From the NCBI RefSeq assembly GCF_002005465.1, contig NZ_CP014691.1, positions 2,700,001 through 2,764,000 on the forward strand: 64,000 nt of DNA. Direction: 5' to 3'. A program made the position numbers and the translations under genes. The stretch is from Neoasaia chiangmaiensis. Its GTDB lineage: Bacteria > Pseudomonadota > Alphaproteobacteria > Acetobacterales > Acetobacteraceae. Below the pieces are notes generated by a model. The model was not told the DNA's origin. It was given only the letters and a program-made list of their open reading frames with translations, and made no database searches. Position 1 is the first letter of the stretch. Every line of letters starts with the position of its first letter. Positions 27,728-36,129 of the stretch are shown piece after piece.

Positions 27728-28855
27728 ATGGCGCAGGGCGAGCAGGACAGCCAGAACGATCACGTATCGGATGGTAGCCAGCAGAACGGCGGCGACAATA
27801 ACGGGAAAAAGGGCGGCAAGAAGCGCAATCCGCTGGTGCGCGTCATCCTGATCGTTCTGGTCATCGTCGTGATCATTGCGTGGGGTGCTTACTGGTTCCT
27901 GACCAGGAACGAGATCGACACCGACGATGCCTATACGGCCGGGCGCAAGTTGGCGATGGCGCCGCATGTCAACGGTTACGTGACGCGCCTTCTCGTGAAC
28001 GACAACCAGTATGTCCGCGCCGGACAGTTGCTGGTGAAGATCGACGATCGCGACTATATCGCCGCGCTGCACAAGGCGCAGGCGCAATTGACGCAGGCGC
28101 AGGCCAATCTTGCCGGATCGCGTCTGGCAGCGGACGTGGCGAAGCAGAACTTCCCCGGCCGGTATATCACGGCGCAGGGTAATCTGGCGGCCGCGCAGGC
28201 GCAGTTATTCAAGGCGGAGACGGATTATCGCCGGCAGCACGCTGTCTCGCGTGCGGCGACGACGCAGCAGGATATCGATTACGCCAAGGCGGCGCTGGAT
28301 CAGGCGCATGCACAGGTCCAGCAGGCCGAAGGGCAGTTGCAGCAGGCCAAGCCGGTCATTCCCAACATCCAGAACACGCAGCAGACCGTCAGCCAGCAGG
28401 AAGCCGCGCTGAAAGCGGCCGATGCTGCCGTGGTGCAGGCGCAACTGAACTACGACTGGACGGAAGTGCGCGCGCCGCATGACGGCTGGATCTCGCAGCG
28501 TAACGTCGAGCAGGGCAATTTCGTGCAGACCGGTCAGGAACTGTTCTCGATCGTCGAGCCGGAAGTCTGGGTGGTCGCGAACTACAAGGAAACGCAGATC
28601 ACGCGGATGCGGGTGGGGCAGAAGGTCGATATCGATGTCGATGCCTACCCGTCCCTCAAGCTGCATGGCCATATCGACTCGATCCAGCTTGGCGCGGGTG
28701 CGGCGTTCAGTGCTTTCCCGCCTGAGAACGCGACCGGCAACTTCGTGAAGATCGTTCAGCGCGTGCCGGTCAAGATCGTGATCGACAGCGGACTGGATCC
28801 GAACGTGCCGCTGCCGCTGGGCGTGTCGGTTGAGCCGACGGTGACCGTACCATGA
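27728..28855 (+). CDS. emrA: EmrA-like membrane fusion protein of a tripartite efflux pump
   Basis: Periplasmic adaptor of 375 residues joining the MFS pump to the outer-membrane channel. A polar, Gln/Asn/Lys-rich cytoplasmic start leads to one membrane helix (residues 37-57). The HlyD/EmrA core follows: the DTDDAYTAGRKLAMAPHVNGYV strand, a long Gln/Ala coiled coil (about 110-220), and the returning DWTEVRAPHDGWISQRNVEQGNFV lipoyl half. The ATG at 27728 has AAAGGA 6 nt upstream and is preferred over the in-frame ATG at 27626. Its stop overlaps the start of the MFS gene (ATGA). Confidence 0.93.
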   Translation: MAQGEQDSQNDHVSDGSQQNGGDNNGKKGGKKRNPLVRVILIVLVIVVIIAWGAYWFLTRNEIDTDDAYTAGRKLAMAPHVNGYVTRLLVNDNQYVRAGQLLVKIDDRDYIAALHKAQAQLTQAQANLAGSRLAADVAKQNFPGRYITAQGNLAAAQAQLFKAETDYRRQHAVSRAATTQQDIDYAKAALDQAHAQVQQAEGQLQQAKPVIPNIQNTQQTVSQQEAALKAADAAVVQAQLNYDWTEVRAPHDGWISQRNVEQGNFVQTGQELFSIVEPEVWVVANYKETQITRMRVGQKVDIDVDAYPSLKLHGHIDSIQLGAGAAFSAFPPENATGNFVKIVQRVPVKIVIDSGLDPNVPLPLGVSVEPTVTVP

Positions 28856-30429
28856 GCGAGGCGTCCGGCGACAACCACGCGGACTGGAAGCCCAAAGCCA
28901 ATCCATGGCTGATTGCGGTGGTGGTGACGCTGGGCGCCTTCATGGAGGTGCTTGACACCACCATCATCAATGTGGCGTTGCCGCACATCTCCGGCGCGCT
29001 TGGCAGTTCCTACGATGATGCGACCTGGGCGCTTACGTCCTATCTCGTCGCGAACGGCATCGTGCTGACGATCTCTGCCTGGTTCGGCAAGCTGCTGGGG
29101 CGGAAGCGCTACTTCCTGATCTGTATCGGGATGTTCACTGTCTCGTCCTTCCTTTGCGGATTGTCGACCAGCCTGCCGATGCTGATCATCTTCCGTCTCA
29201 TGCAAGGGTTCTTCGGTGGTGGCCTGCAGCCGAACCAGCAGTCGATCATCCTCGATACGTTCCCACCCGAAAAGCGGGGTGCGGCTTTCGGCCTGACGGC
29301 GATCGCCACGATCGTGGCGCCGATCCTGGGTCCGCTGCTGGGCGGCTATCTGGTCGACAACTATTCGTGGCGGTGGATTTTCTACGTCAACGTGCCGTTC
29401 GGCATCCTGACGCTGATCGGCGTTTACACGCTGGTGGAAGATCCGCCGTGGGAGAAGCAGAAGCGTGAGAAGGTCGATGTCATCGGCATCGCGTTGATCT
29501 CGCTCGGTCTCGGCTGCCTTGAAATCATGTGCGACCGTGGCGAGGATGACGACTGGTTCGGCTCGCCTTTCATCGTATGGATGGCCGTGCTGGGCATCGG
29601 CGGCACCATCGGTGCGGTCATATGGCTGCTGAAGGCGAAGAATCCGCTGCTCAACCTAGCGATCTTCAAGGATCGGAATTTTGCCGTCGGCACGTTCCTG
29701 ATGGCGATGGTCGGTGCGTTGCTCTATGCCTCGGCCATCATCGTGCCGCAGTTCGCGCAGCAGGTCCTGGGCTATACGGCAACCGTTTCCGGGCAGGTTC
29801 TGGCCCCTGGCGGCGCGGTCATCATCTGCATGATTCCGATGGTCGGGAGGCTAATGGGTGTCATCCAGGTTCGGACCATCATCGCGTTTGGCTTCTTCAC
29901 CATGGGCTGTGCGATGTATTATTCCGCGCATCTCGTGCCGACGACGAGCTACGCACATCTGGTCGAATACCGCATCTTCCAGACAAGCGCCCTTGCATTC
30001 CTGTTCGTGCCCATTTCGACGATTGCCTATTCGACGTTGCCGAAGGAGTTGAATTCCGACGCCTCGTCGATGTTCAGCATGTCGCGAAACTATGTCGGAT
30101 CGCTGGCCATCTCGTTGGCCACGGCGGCCATTACCGAGATGCAGCAGCGCCGACAGAATTATCTGGCGCATTGGATGACGCCCTATCGGGACGAGTACAA
30201 CCAGTATCTGTCGAATGCCAAGCAAGTGGCCATGGACCACGGGTTCACGGCGGGCGCGGCCCAGCAGTTCGCGACGCATCAGTTGTACACCACGTTCCGT
30301 CAGCAGGTCTCGATGCTGGCTTACAACCAGACATTCATGGAGATCGGCATCATCGCCTTTTGCGTCGTGCCGCTGTGCTTCCTTCTTTCGCCGGTCGCCA
30401 AGAAAGGCGGCGGTCAGGGAGCGCATTGA
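28852..30429 (+). CDS. emrB: EmrB-like MFS drug exporter (DHA2 family, 14 TM)
   Basis: Inner-membrane proton antiporter of 525 residues. DHA2 hallmarks are GAFMEVLDTTIINVALPHI in helix 1 with the conserved acidic residue, the loop motif LGRKRYFLICIGMF, RLMQGFFGGGLQPNQQSII in helix 4 and the motif C-like ATIVAPILGPLLGGYL in helix 5. It would export hydrophobic toxicants such as uncouplers or organic acids/phenolics through EmrA and the outer-membrane channel encoded next. The gene is coupled to both neighbours through overlapping start/stop codons. Confidence 0.94.
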   Translation: MSEASGDNHADWKPKANPWLIAVVVTLGAFMEVLDTTIINVALPHISGALGSSYDDATWALTSYLVANGIVLTISAWFGKLLGRKRYFLICIGMFTVSSFLCGLSTSLPMLIIFRLMQGFFGGGLQPNQQSIILDTFPPEKRGAAFGLTAIATIVAPILGPLLGGYLVDNYSWRWIFYVNVPFGILTLIGVYTLVEDPPWEKQKREKVDVIGIALISLGLGCLEIMCDRGEDDDWFGSPFIVWMAVLGIGGTIGAVIWLLKAKNPLLNLAIFKDRNFAVGTFLMAMVGALLYASAIIVPQFAQQVLGYTATVSGQVLAPGGAVIICMIPMVGRLMGVIQVRTIIAFGFFTMGCAMYYSAHLVPTTSYAHLVEYRIFQTSALAFLFVPISTIAYSTLPKELNSDASSMFSMSRNYVGSLAISLATAAITEMQQRRQNYLAHWMTPYRDEYNQYLSNAKQVAMDHGFTAGAAQQFATHQLYTTFRQQVSMLAYNQTFMEIGIIAFCVVPLCFLLSPVAKKGGGQGAH

Positions 30430-32054
30430 TGAGTTTCCCCTTCAAGTCTTGGAGCCATGTCTTGAAAGCAGGCCAACCTTTTCGTGCGCTGATGATGGGT
30501 GGCGCCGCTCTCGTCATGGCCGGTGGGCTTTCGGGCTGCATGGTCGGGCCGAAATATCGCAAGCCCGACCTGTGGTCGCCGACGCAATACAATACGCACG
30601 CTCAAGGCGGGCAGGCGCATAGCCAGACGACCAGCGATGCACCGGATCCGGCGTGGTGGAACATCTTCCGTGACCCCGAGCTGACATCGCTCGAGACGCG
30701 CCTGGCCAGCGAAAACCTGGACGTGCGCAAGGCCGCCGCGCAACTGGCGCAAAGCCGTGCGCAACTTCTGATGGCGGGTGCCGAACGTTTCCCGGGGCTC
30801 AGCGCGTCGGGGTCTTATACGCGCTCGCAATACAGCACGAAGGAATTGCAATACATTATCCATCGTGTCGGTCGGCAGGTGGGTAATCAGATCAATCCTC
30901 AGACCGGCGAATTGCTGAGCAACGAGGCCGGTAACGCGACGGTACCGCTTCTGAACCAGTGGAAGGATTCGATTGACGCGACCTACGAGGTCGATCTCTG
31001 GGGACGTGTTGCCCGGCAATATGAAGCGGCGAAGGCTGATCTCGATGCTTCCGACGAAGCACGACGCGGTGTCCTGATCGCGCAGCAGGCCGACATGGCG
31101 CGCGATTATACGATGCTACGCGGCTTGCAGGAGCAGTTGCGCATTACGCAGGCGAACCGCCAGATTCAGGCGAGTACGCTAAGTCTGGCGCAGGACCGTT
31201 TTCATGGCGGTCTCGTGACCGATCTGGACGTACAGAGTGCACAGGCGCAGGTGGAGAGCACAACGGCGCAGATCGCGCAGTTGCAGCAGCGGATCGATCA
31301 GCAGATCAATGCGATCAGCCTGCTTCTGGGATCGCCGCCCGGCACCCTGAATGACGAACTCAATCGCGGTGCTGGCATTCCAGTCGTGCCGCCGCGCGTT
31401 CCGGTAGGTGTGCCGTCCGAACTCGCGCAGCGTCGCCCTGATATCCGTCAGGCCGAGGCGCAGCTTCATGCAGCTGTCGCCAACGTGGCGGAGGCCGAAG
31501 CCGAATTCTATCCGAAGGTGACGATCAGCGCCGATTTCGGCTTCCAGTCGCTGTCCATCCGCGACATGGGATTCTGGAATGCGCGCGCCTGGAACGTCGG
31601 GCCGTCGATCTCGCTGCCAATCTTCCAGGGCGGGCGACTGCGTGGCCAGTTGCAGCTGAATCGCTTTGCCCAGAAAGAGGCGGCGATCTCCTATCAGCAG
31701 ACGGTTCTCGGCGCGTGGCGCGATGTGGACAATGCGCTGATTGCCTATCGCGACGAACAGCAGCGTCATGACGGCCTCGCTTCGGCGGTGGCGGCAAACC
31801 AGAAGGCGGTCTCGCTCGCGCAGGATCAGTATCGTCACGGGCTGGTGACATATCTGAACGTGTTGTCGGCACAGGGTAACCTGCAATCCGCGCAATTGCA
31901 GTTGGCGGATAGCACCACCACGCTCGCGGGTAATCTGGTGCAGCTGTACAACGCGCTTGGTGGTGGTTGGGAGACGACGTTCCCGATCGACAATCCCGCC
32001 AGATCGAGCGCGGAGCAATTGGCGCAGGCGCAACCGGCGGGAAGCGTGCATTAA
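30429..32054 (+). CDS. Outer-membrane efflux lipoprotein (NodT/OprM family)
   Basis: Outer-membrane channel of 541 residues completing the EmrAB pump. The signal sequence ends in the lipobox LSGC with Cys37 as the lipid-attachment site, followed by MVGPKYRKPD, the typical start of NodT-family channels. Two OEP repeats give the TolC-like beta-barrel and alpha-barrel. Hallmarks are WWNIFRDPELTSLE, the segment SIDATYEVDLWGRVARQYEAA, LAQRRPDIRQAEAQLHAAVANV and LPIFQGGRLRGQL. The start ATG at 30429 overlaps the emrB stop. A weak hairpin (32056-32061 with 32072-32077) follows the stop but has no T-tract. Confidence 0.93.
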   Translation: MSFPFKSWSHVLKAGQPFRALMMGGAALVMAGGLSGCMVGPKYRKPDLWSPTQYNTHAQGGQAHSQTTSDAPDPAWWNIFRDPELTSLETRLASENLDVRKAAAQLAQSRAQLLMAGAERFPGLSASGSYTRSQYSTKELQYIIHRVGRQVGNQINPQTGELLSNEAGNATVPLLNQWKDSIDATYEVDLWGRVARQYEAAKADLDASDEARRGVLIAQQADMARDYTMLRGLQEQLRITQANRQIQASTLSLAQDRFHGGLVTDLDVQSAQAQVESTTAQIAQLQQRIDQQINAISLLLGSPPGTLNDELNRGAGIPVVPPRVPVGVPSELAQRRPDIRQAEAQLHAAVANVAEAEAEFYPKVTISADFGFQSLSIRDMGFWNARAWNVGPSISLPIFQGGRLRGQLQLNRFAQKEAAISYQQTVLGAWRDVDNALIAYRDEQQRHDGLASAVAANQKAVSLAQDQYRHGLVTYLNVLSAQGNLQSAQLQLADSTTTLAGNLVQLYNALGGGWETTFPIDNPARSSAEQLAQAQPAGSVH

Positions 32055-32129
32055 AGCTGGCACCCACGCGCGCCAGCACGATCGTATGAGGCTGTCCTTC
32101 GGTTCTTGCATGATAACCGGGGGGTTCTC

Positions 32130-32807
32130 ATGCTTCGACTTATGCCGAACGATCATGCGCATCTGAATGGTGTATTGGCCCTGACGCGGCGCAGGCTGGT
32201 GCAGGGTGCTTCGGCGCTGGCCGTGGCCGTGCGCTACGGCTCGCGTCGGGCTTGGGCGCGCGTTGCGTCGAACACTGCCGTCGCCGGCCCGGCGTCGGCC
32301 ACGACGACGCTGACAGTCAACGGTCAGACGCATCGGCTTTCCATGGATGCGCGCGTGACGCTGCTCGACCTGTTGCGCGAGCGTCTTCTTCTGACAGGCA
32401 CCAAAAAAGGTTGTGACCACGGCCAGTGCGGTGCCTGCACAGTTCTGATTAATGGAGGGCGGCAGTTATCCTGCCTGAGTCTGGCGGCCATGCATGACGG
32501 CGACCGGATCACGACCGTCGAGGGGCTGGCCAGCGACCAGGGTCTGCATCCGGTGCAGGCGGCATTTCTGAAGCATGACGGTTTTCAGTGCGGCTATTGC
32601 ACATCGGGGCAGATCTGCTCGTCCGTCGGGATGCTGAAGGAGTGGCGGCGGGGTGATCCCAGCCTCGTGACGGAAAATCTGGACGACGATCATCCGAAAC
32701 TTACGGAGGCCGAACTGCACGAGCGCATGGCGGGCAATATCTGCCGTTGCAGTGCCTATCTCAATATTGCGGATGCGTTGCGTGAAGCGGCGCGGGAGAC
32801 GGCATGA
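32130..32807 (+). CDS. paoA: Aldehyde oxidoreductase [2Fe-2S] subunit PaoA-like, Tat-exported
   Basis: FeS subunit (225 residues) of a periplasmic Mo/FAD/FeS aldehyde oxidoreductase like Escherichia coli PaoABC. An N-terminal twin-arginine stretch (LTRRRLVQGASALAVAV) marks it as the Tat-carrying subunit, as in PaoA. The first cluster ligands are C95, C100, C103 and C115 (KKGCDHGQCGACTV). The second are C154, C157, C205 and C207 (QCGYCTSGQI and NICRCSAY). The start at 32130 has a run of six G about 7 nt upstream. It overlaps paoB by 4 bases. The spacing from the efflux gene is 75 bases, so co-transcription with the pump is possible. Confidence 0.92.
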   Translation: MLRLMPNDHAHLNGVLALTRRRLVQGASALAVAVRYGSRRAWARVASNTAVAGPASATTTLTVNGQTHRLSMDARVTLLDLLRERLLLTGTKKGCDHGQCGACTVLINGGRQLSCLSLAAMHDGDRITTVEGLASDQGLHPVQAAFLKHDGFQCGYCTSGQICSSVGMLKEWRRGDPSLVTENLDDDHPKLTEAELHERMAGNICRCSAYLNIADALREAARETA

Positions 32808-33775
32808 GGCCGGTTTCCTACGAGCGGGCGCGGACCGTCGGACAGGCTGCGAGGATGAGCGCATCGGCGGGCGCGATGCCGATCGCCGGTGGGACCAATC
32901 TGCTCGATCTCAGCAAGCTGGAAGTGGAAACCCCGTCGCGGCTGGTCGATATCCGGCAGATCGATGCCCTGCGTGGTGTCAGGGAGACGACGGAGGGCGA
33001 AGTCCGTATCGGCGCGCTGGTGAGCAATGCGGAACTGGCGGCGCACCCGGTCATTCGCGCGCGTTATCCACTGTTGTCGCGCGCCATTCTGGCAGGGGCC
33101 TCGGGCCAGATACGCAACATGGCCAGCACGGGCGGTAATCTGCTGCAGCGGACACGGTGCGTGCAGTTTTACGATACGTCGAGCGCCTGCAACAAGCGTC
33201 AGCCGGGCAGTGGCTGCGGGGCGCTACACGGCGCGAACCGCATGAATGCCATCGTCGGTGGCAGCGAGCACTGTATTGCCGTGCATCCGTCCGACATGGC
33301 GGTCGCCATGCGGGTTCTGGACGCTGTGGTGGAGATTCAGGGGGCGGACGGTGCGGTGCGACATGTACCGATCGGTGCATTCTACCGCTTGCCGGGCGAT
33401 ACGCCCCAGAACGAAACGGTGGTTCGACAGGGCGACATCATCACCGCCGTCCTGCTCCCGCCAGCGCCACCGGGCCAGCAATTCTACCGCAAAGTGCGCG
33501 ACAGGGCGAGTTATGCCTTCGCGCTGGTCTCGGTCGGTGCAGTGGTTGCCGTCGAGGACGGTCGGTTCTCGACCGTGCGTTTCGGCTTTGGCGGTATCGC
33601 GCCGAAGCCGTGGCGCGTGGAGGCGGCGGAGGCGAGTTTGAAAGGCAGGGCGGTCTCGCGCGAGGCTGTCCGGGATGCATGTGACATGGCGCTGAGTGGC
33701 GCGATCGGACGGGGCGACAATGACTTCAAAATCCCCTTGGCCCACCATACGCTGGCGGCCGTCCTGGCCGTCTAG
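32804..33775 (+). CDS. paoB: Aldehyde oxidoreductase FAD-binding subunit PaoB-like
   Basis: FAD subunit of 323 residues. MPIAGGTNLLDLSKL near residue 25 and AGASGQIRNMASTGGNLLQRTRC near 97 are the FAD-binding segments. Cysteines in RTRC, SACNKRQPGSGC and SEHC suggest the extra [4Fe-4S] cluster found in PaoB and 4-hydroxybenzoyl-CoA reductase. The C-terminal CO-dehydrogenase-flavoprotein domain follows (FYRKVRDRASYAFALVSVGA). It accepts electrons from the two FeS centres of PaoA. Its last 56 bases overlap the start of paoC in another frame. Confidence 0.92.
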   Translation: MRPVSYERARTVGQAARMSASAGAMPIAGGTNLLDLSKLEVETPSRLVDIRQIDALRGVRETTEGEVRIGALVSNAELAAHPVIRARYPLLSRAILAGASGQIRNMASTGGNLLQRTRCVQFYDTSSACNKRQPGSGCGALHGANRMNAIVGGSEHCIAVHPSDMAVAMRVLDAVVEIQGADGAVRHVPIGAFYRLPGDTPQNETVVRQGDIITAVLLPPAPPGQQFYRKVRDRASYAFALVSVGAVVAVEDGRFSTVRFGFGGIAPKPWRVEAAEASLKGRAVSREAVRDACDMALSGAIGRGDNDFKIPLAHHTLAAVLAV

Positions 33776-36026
33776 GCCGGGCGCACGACAGAACGACACC
33801 CTGCCGGATCCGCCGCTGGGACCGCCCATTGGGCCGGGGATCGTGCGTGTCGAGGGACATGCGAAGGTCACGGGGCGGGCGCGCTATTCCTATGAGGCGC
33901 AATCGGCCGATGGCGTGCCGGCGCGTGCGTTGTATGGTGCTGCGGTGCTCTCGACGATTGCACGGGGGCGGATCGCATCGATCGATACGTCGGCGGCGGA
34001 AAAGGCGCCCGGCGTCCGGTTGGTGCTCACCCATCGGAATGCACCGCCGCAGGCAAAATGGGGACCGCTGAACGCCAAGGTTCGGTTCGCACGCAGCCAG
34101 CCTGTCCTGCATGACGACCAGGTGCGGTATTTCGGCGAGCCTGTTGCGTTCGTGGTGGCGGACAGCTTCGAGAACGCCACGGACGCGGCGTATCGGATCG
34201 CAGTGCGATATGCCGCCGAAGCGCCGGATATCGACTTGCAGGCTGAAAAGGGCGTCGATCCCGCACCACTGCATGGCGGCAAGTCGGCCGATACGCGCAA
34301 AGGCGATTTCGATGCGTCGTTCGGTGAATGCGTGCATCGGATCGACGTCCGATACGACACGCCATACCAGCATCATGTTTCGATGGAGGCACAGGCAAGC
34401 CTTGCCTACTGGCAGGGCGGCAAGCTCGTCATTCATGCGCCGGCGCAGATTCCGGCTGCGATGCAGGCCGGCATCGCGGCGACGTTCCAAATGCCGCAAC
34501 AAGACGTACGGATCGTCGCGACGCTGATCGGCGGCGGTTTCGGGGGGAAACTGCCGTATTTCGCCGACTCTGTGCTGTGTGCCATCGCCAGCCGGCTGTT
34601 GTCGCAACCCGTGAAATTTGCCTTCACGCGCCAGCAGACTTTTCTTGCGACATCGCATCGCCCTGCTGTTCTGCATCGTGTTCGCGTGGGTGTCGGCGCG
34701 GACGGCCTGATCCGGGCGATCGGACATGAGGTGGTGTCGCAGACAGCGTCGTTCGACAACTATCTCGATGGCGACACGATGGGTGCGGAGGGGCTTTATC
34801 GCGCCGACGCCATTCTGACGACGCAGCGTCTGGCGCGCCTCGATCTGCCACGCTCGGATTCGATGCGCTCGCCCGGTGATGCTTCGGGGTCGCTGGCATT
34901 CGAATGCGCGATCGACGAGGCGGCGTATGCCAGTGGCGTCGATCCGGTCGAGTTTCGAATCCGTAACGATACGTCCACCAGCCCCGCTTCAGGCAAGCCG
35001 TTCAGCAGCCGCCGACTGGTGGCATGTTTCGAAACAGGCGCCGAAAACTTCGGTTGGAAGGCGCGCAGCAAACGTCGTGACGGGGAGTGGCTGATCGGTT
35101 TCGGCGCGGCATCGGCGATGCGTGACAACATGCTCAGGGAGTCCAGCGCCGAAGTCACTCTCCTGCCGGATGGGCGGCTGGAGGCACGGCTGGATATGAC
35201 CGATCCTGGAACCGGCAGCTACACCGTGTTGACCCAGATCGCCGCCGAGGCGTTGGGTTTGCCGGTTGAGCGCGTAACGGTGCGGATCGGCGATACGGAT
35301 TTCCCCCCGACCGCCGGTTCCGGTGGTTCATTCGGTGCGGAAAGCGCAGGATCGGCGTTATATGAAGCGTGTGGTCGCTTGCGCGAGCGACTGGCCCAGC
35401 AGGCATCGGCCGATGCACGGTTTCAGAATATGGCCGCCTCCGATTTCCGGTTCGAAGGCGGTTTGCTGAAAGCGGGCGGTGCGAAGATCGCGCTTGGCGA
35501 ATTGGCGCGACGCGGCGCTCCGGATGGCATGACGGCGCCAGGCCATATCGCACCGGGTGTTGAAGCGAAGGATTACGCCGAAGCCTCATTCGGCGCGCAG
35601 TTTGCGGAGGTGGCGGTCAATGCCGTGACGGGTGAGACACGTGTCCGTCGCATGTTAGGGGTTTTCGCCTGCGGGCGCATCCTCAACGCACGGACGGCAC
35701 GCTCGCAGGCGCTTGGCGGCATGATCTGGGGATTGTCCTCCGCCCTGATGGAAGGCAATTCGGTTGATGCGCGCGGCCAGTTCGTGGCTCATGATCTGGC
35801 GAATTACCATGTGCCGATCATGGCCGATATCGGCACGATCGACGCTGTATTGATGGAAGAGGAAGACCCGGTCGCCAATCCGCTCGCGATCAAGGGAATT
35901 GGCGAAGTCGGTATCAATGGCGCGGGTGCTGCCGTGGCGAACGCGATTTTCGATGCGACGGGGATTCGTATCCGGTCGTTTCCCATCACGCTCGATAAGC
36001 TGGGCGCGCATCTATGGGCGGCATGA
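33720..36026 (+). CDS. paoC: Aldehyde oxidoreductase molybdopterin subunit PaoC-like
   Basis: Catalytic Mo subunit of 768 residues, xanthine oxidase family. After a short, unusual basic/Trp-rich N-terminus come VEGHAKVTGRARYSYEAQ, LIGGGFGGKLPYFADSV (cofactor loop), DSMRSPGDASGSLAFECAIDEAA (the position of the usual MRAPG loop, here MRSPG) and GSGGSFGAESAGSALYEA. Near the C-terminus IKGIGEVGINGAGAAV contains the catalytic Glu at about 729. Together with PaoA and PaoB it would oxidise aldehydes, often aromatic ones, as a detoxifying enzyme. The cytosine dinucleotide cofactor is expected, linking it to the MocA-like domain at 20854-22095. The ATG at 33720 follows GGGG by 6 nt. Confidence 0.92.
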   Translation: MTSKSPWPTIRWRPSWPSRPGARQNDTLPDPPLGPPIGPGIVRVEGHAKVTGRARYSYEAQSADGVPARALYGAAVLSTIARGRIASIDTSAAEKAPGVRLVLTHRNAPPQAKWGPLNAKVRFARSQPVLHDDQVRYFGEPVAFVVADSFENATDAAYRIAVRYAAEAPDIDLQAEKGVDPAPLHGGKSADTRKGDFDASFGECVHRIDVRYDTPYQHHVSMEAQASLAYWQGGKLVIHAPAQIPAAMQAGIAATFQMPQQDVRIVATLIGGGFGGKLPYFADSVLCAIASRLLSQPVKFAFTRQQTFLATSHRPAVLHRVRVGVGADGLIRAIGHEVVSQTASFDNYLDGDTMGAEGLYRADAILTTQRLARLDLPRSDSMRSPGDASGSLAFECAIDEAAYASGVDPVEFRIRNDTSTSPASGKPFSSRRLVACFETGAENFGWKARSKRRDGEWLIGFGAASAMRDNMLRESSAEVTLLPDGRLEARLDMTDPGTGSYTVLTQIAAEALGLPVERVTVRIGDTDFPPTAGSGGSFGAESAGSALYEACGRLRERLAQQASADARFQNMAASDFRFEGGLLKAGGAKIALGELARRGAPDGMTAPGHIAPGVEAKDYAEASFGAQFAEVAVNAVTGETRVRRMLGVFACGRILNARTARSQALGGMIWGLSSALMEGNSVDARGQFVAHDLANYHVPIMADIGTIDAVLMEEEDPVANPLAIKGIGEVGINGAGAAVANAIFDATGIRIRSFPITLDKLGAHLWAA

Positions 36027-36129
36027 CGGCTTCTCACGTTCTCGGGAGGGTTGCGTTTTCTTGAGAACTGCGACGATCCGCCGGGTTTAAGACGTTCCAG
36101 CGCATCGTATGGATGGCGCAGGAGGACCC

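Noticed and set aside
29577-30428. N-terminal extension of the outer-membrane channel frame through emrB
   Set aside because: It is antiparallel in character to a transport protein and overlaps emrB. The lipoprotein signal starts at 30429.
32056-32077. GCTGGC / GCCAGC hairpin as terminator of the efflux operon
   Set aside because: Stem of 6 bp, 10-nt loop and no T-tract. Not strong enough to call.
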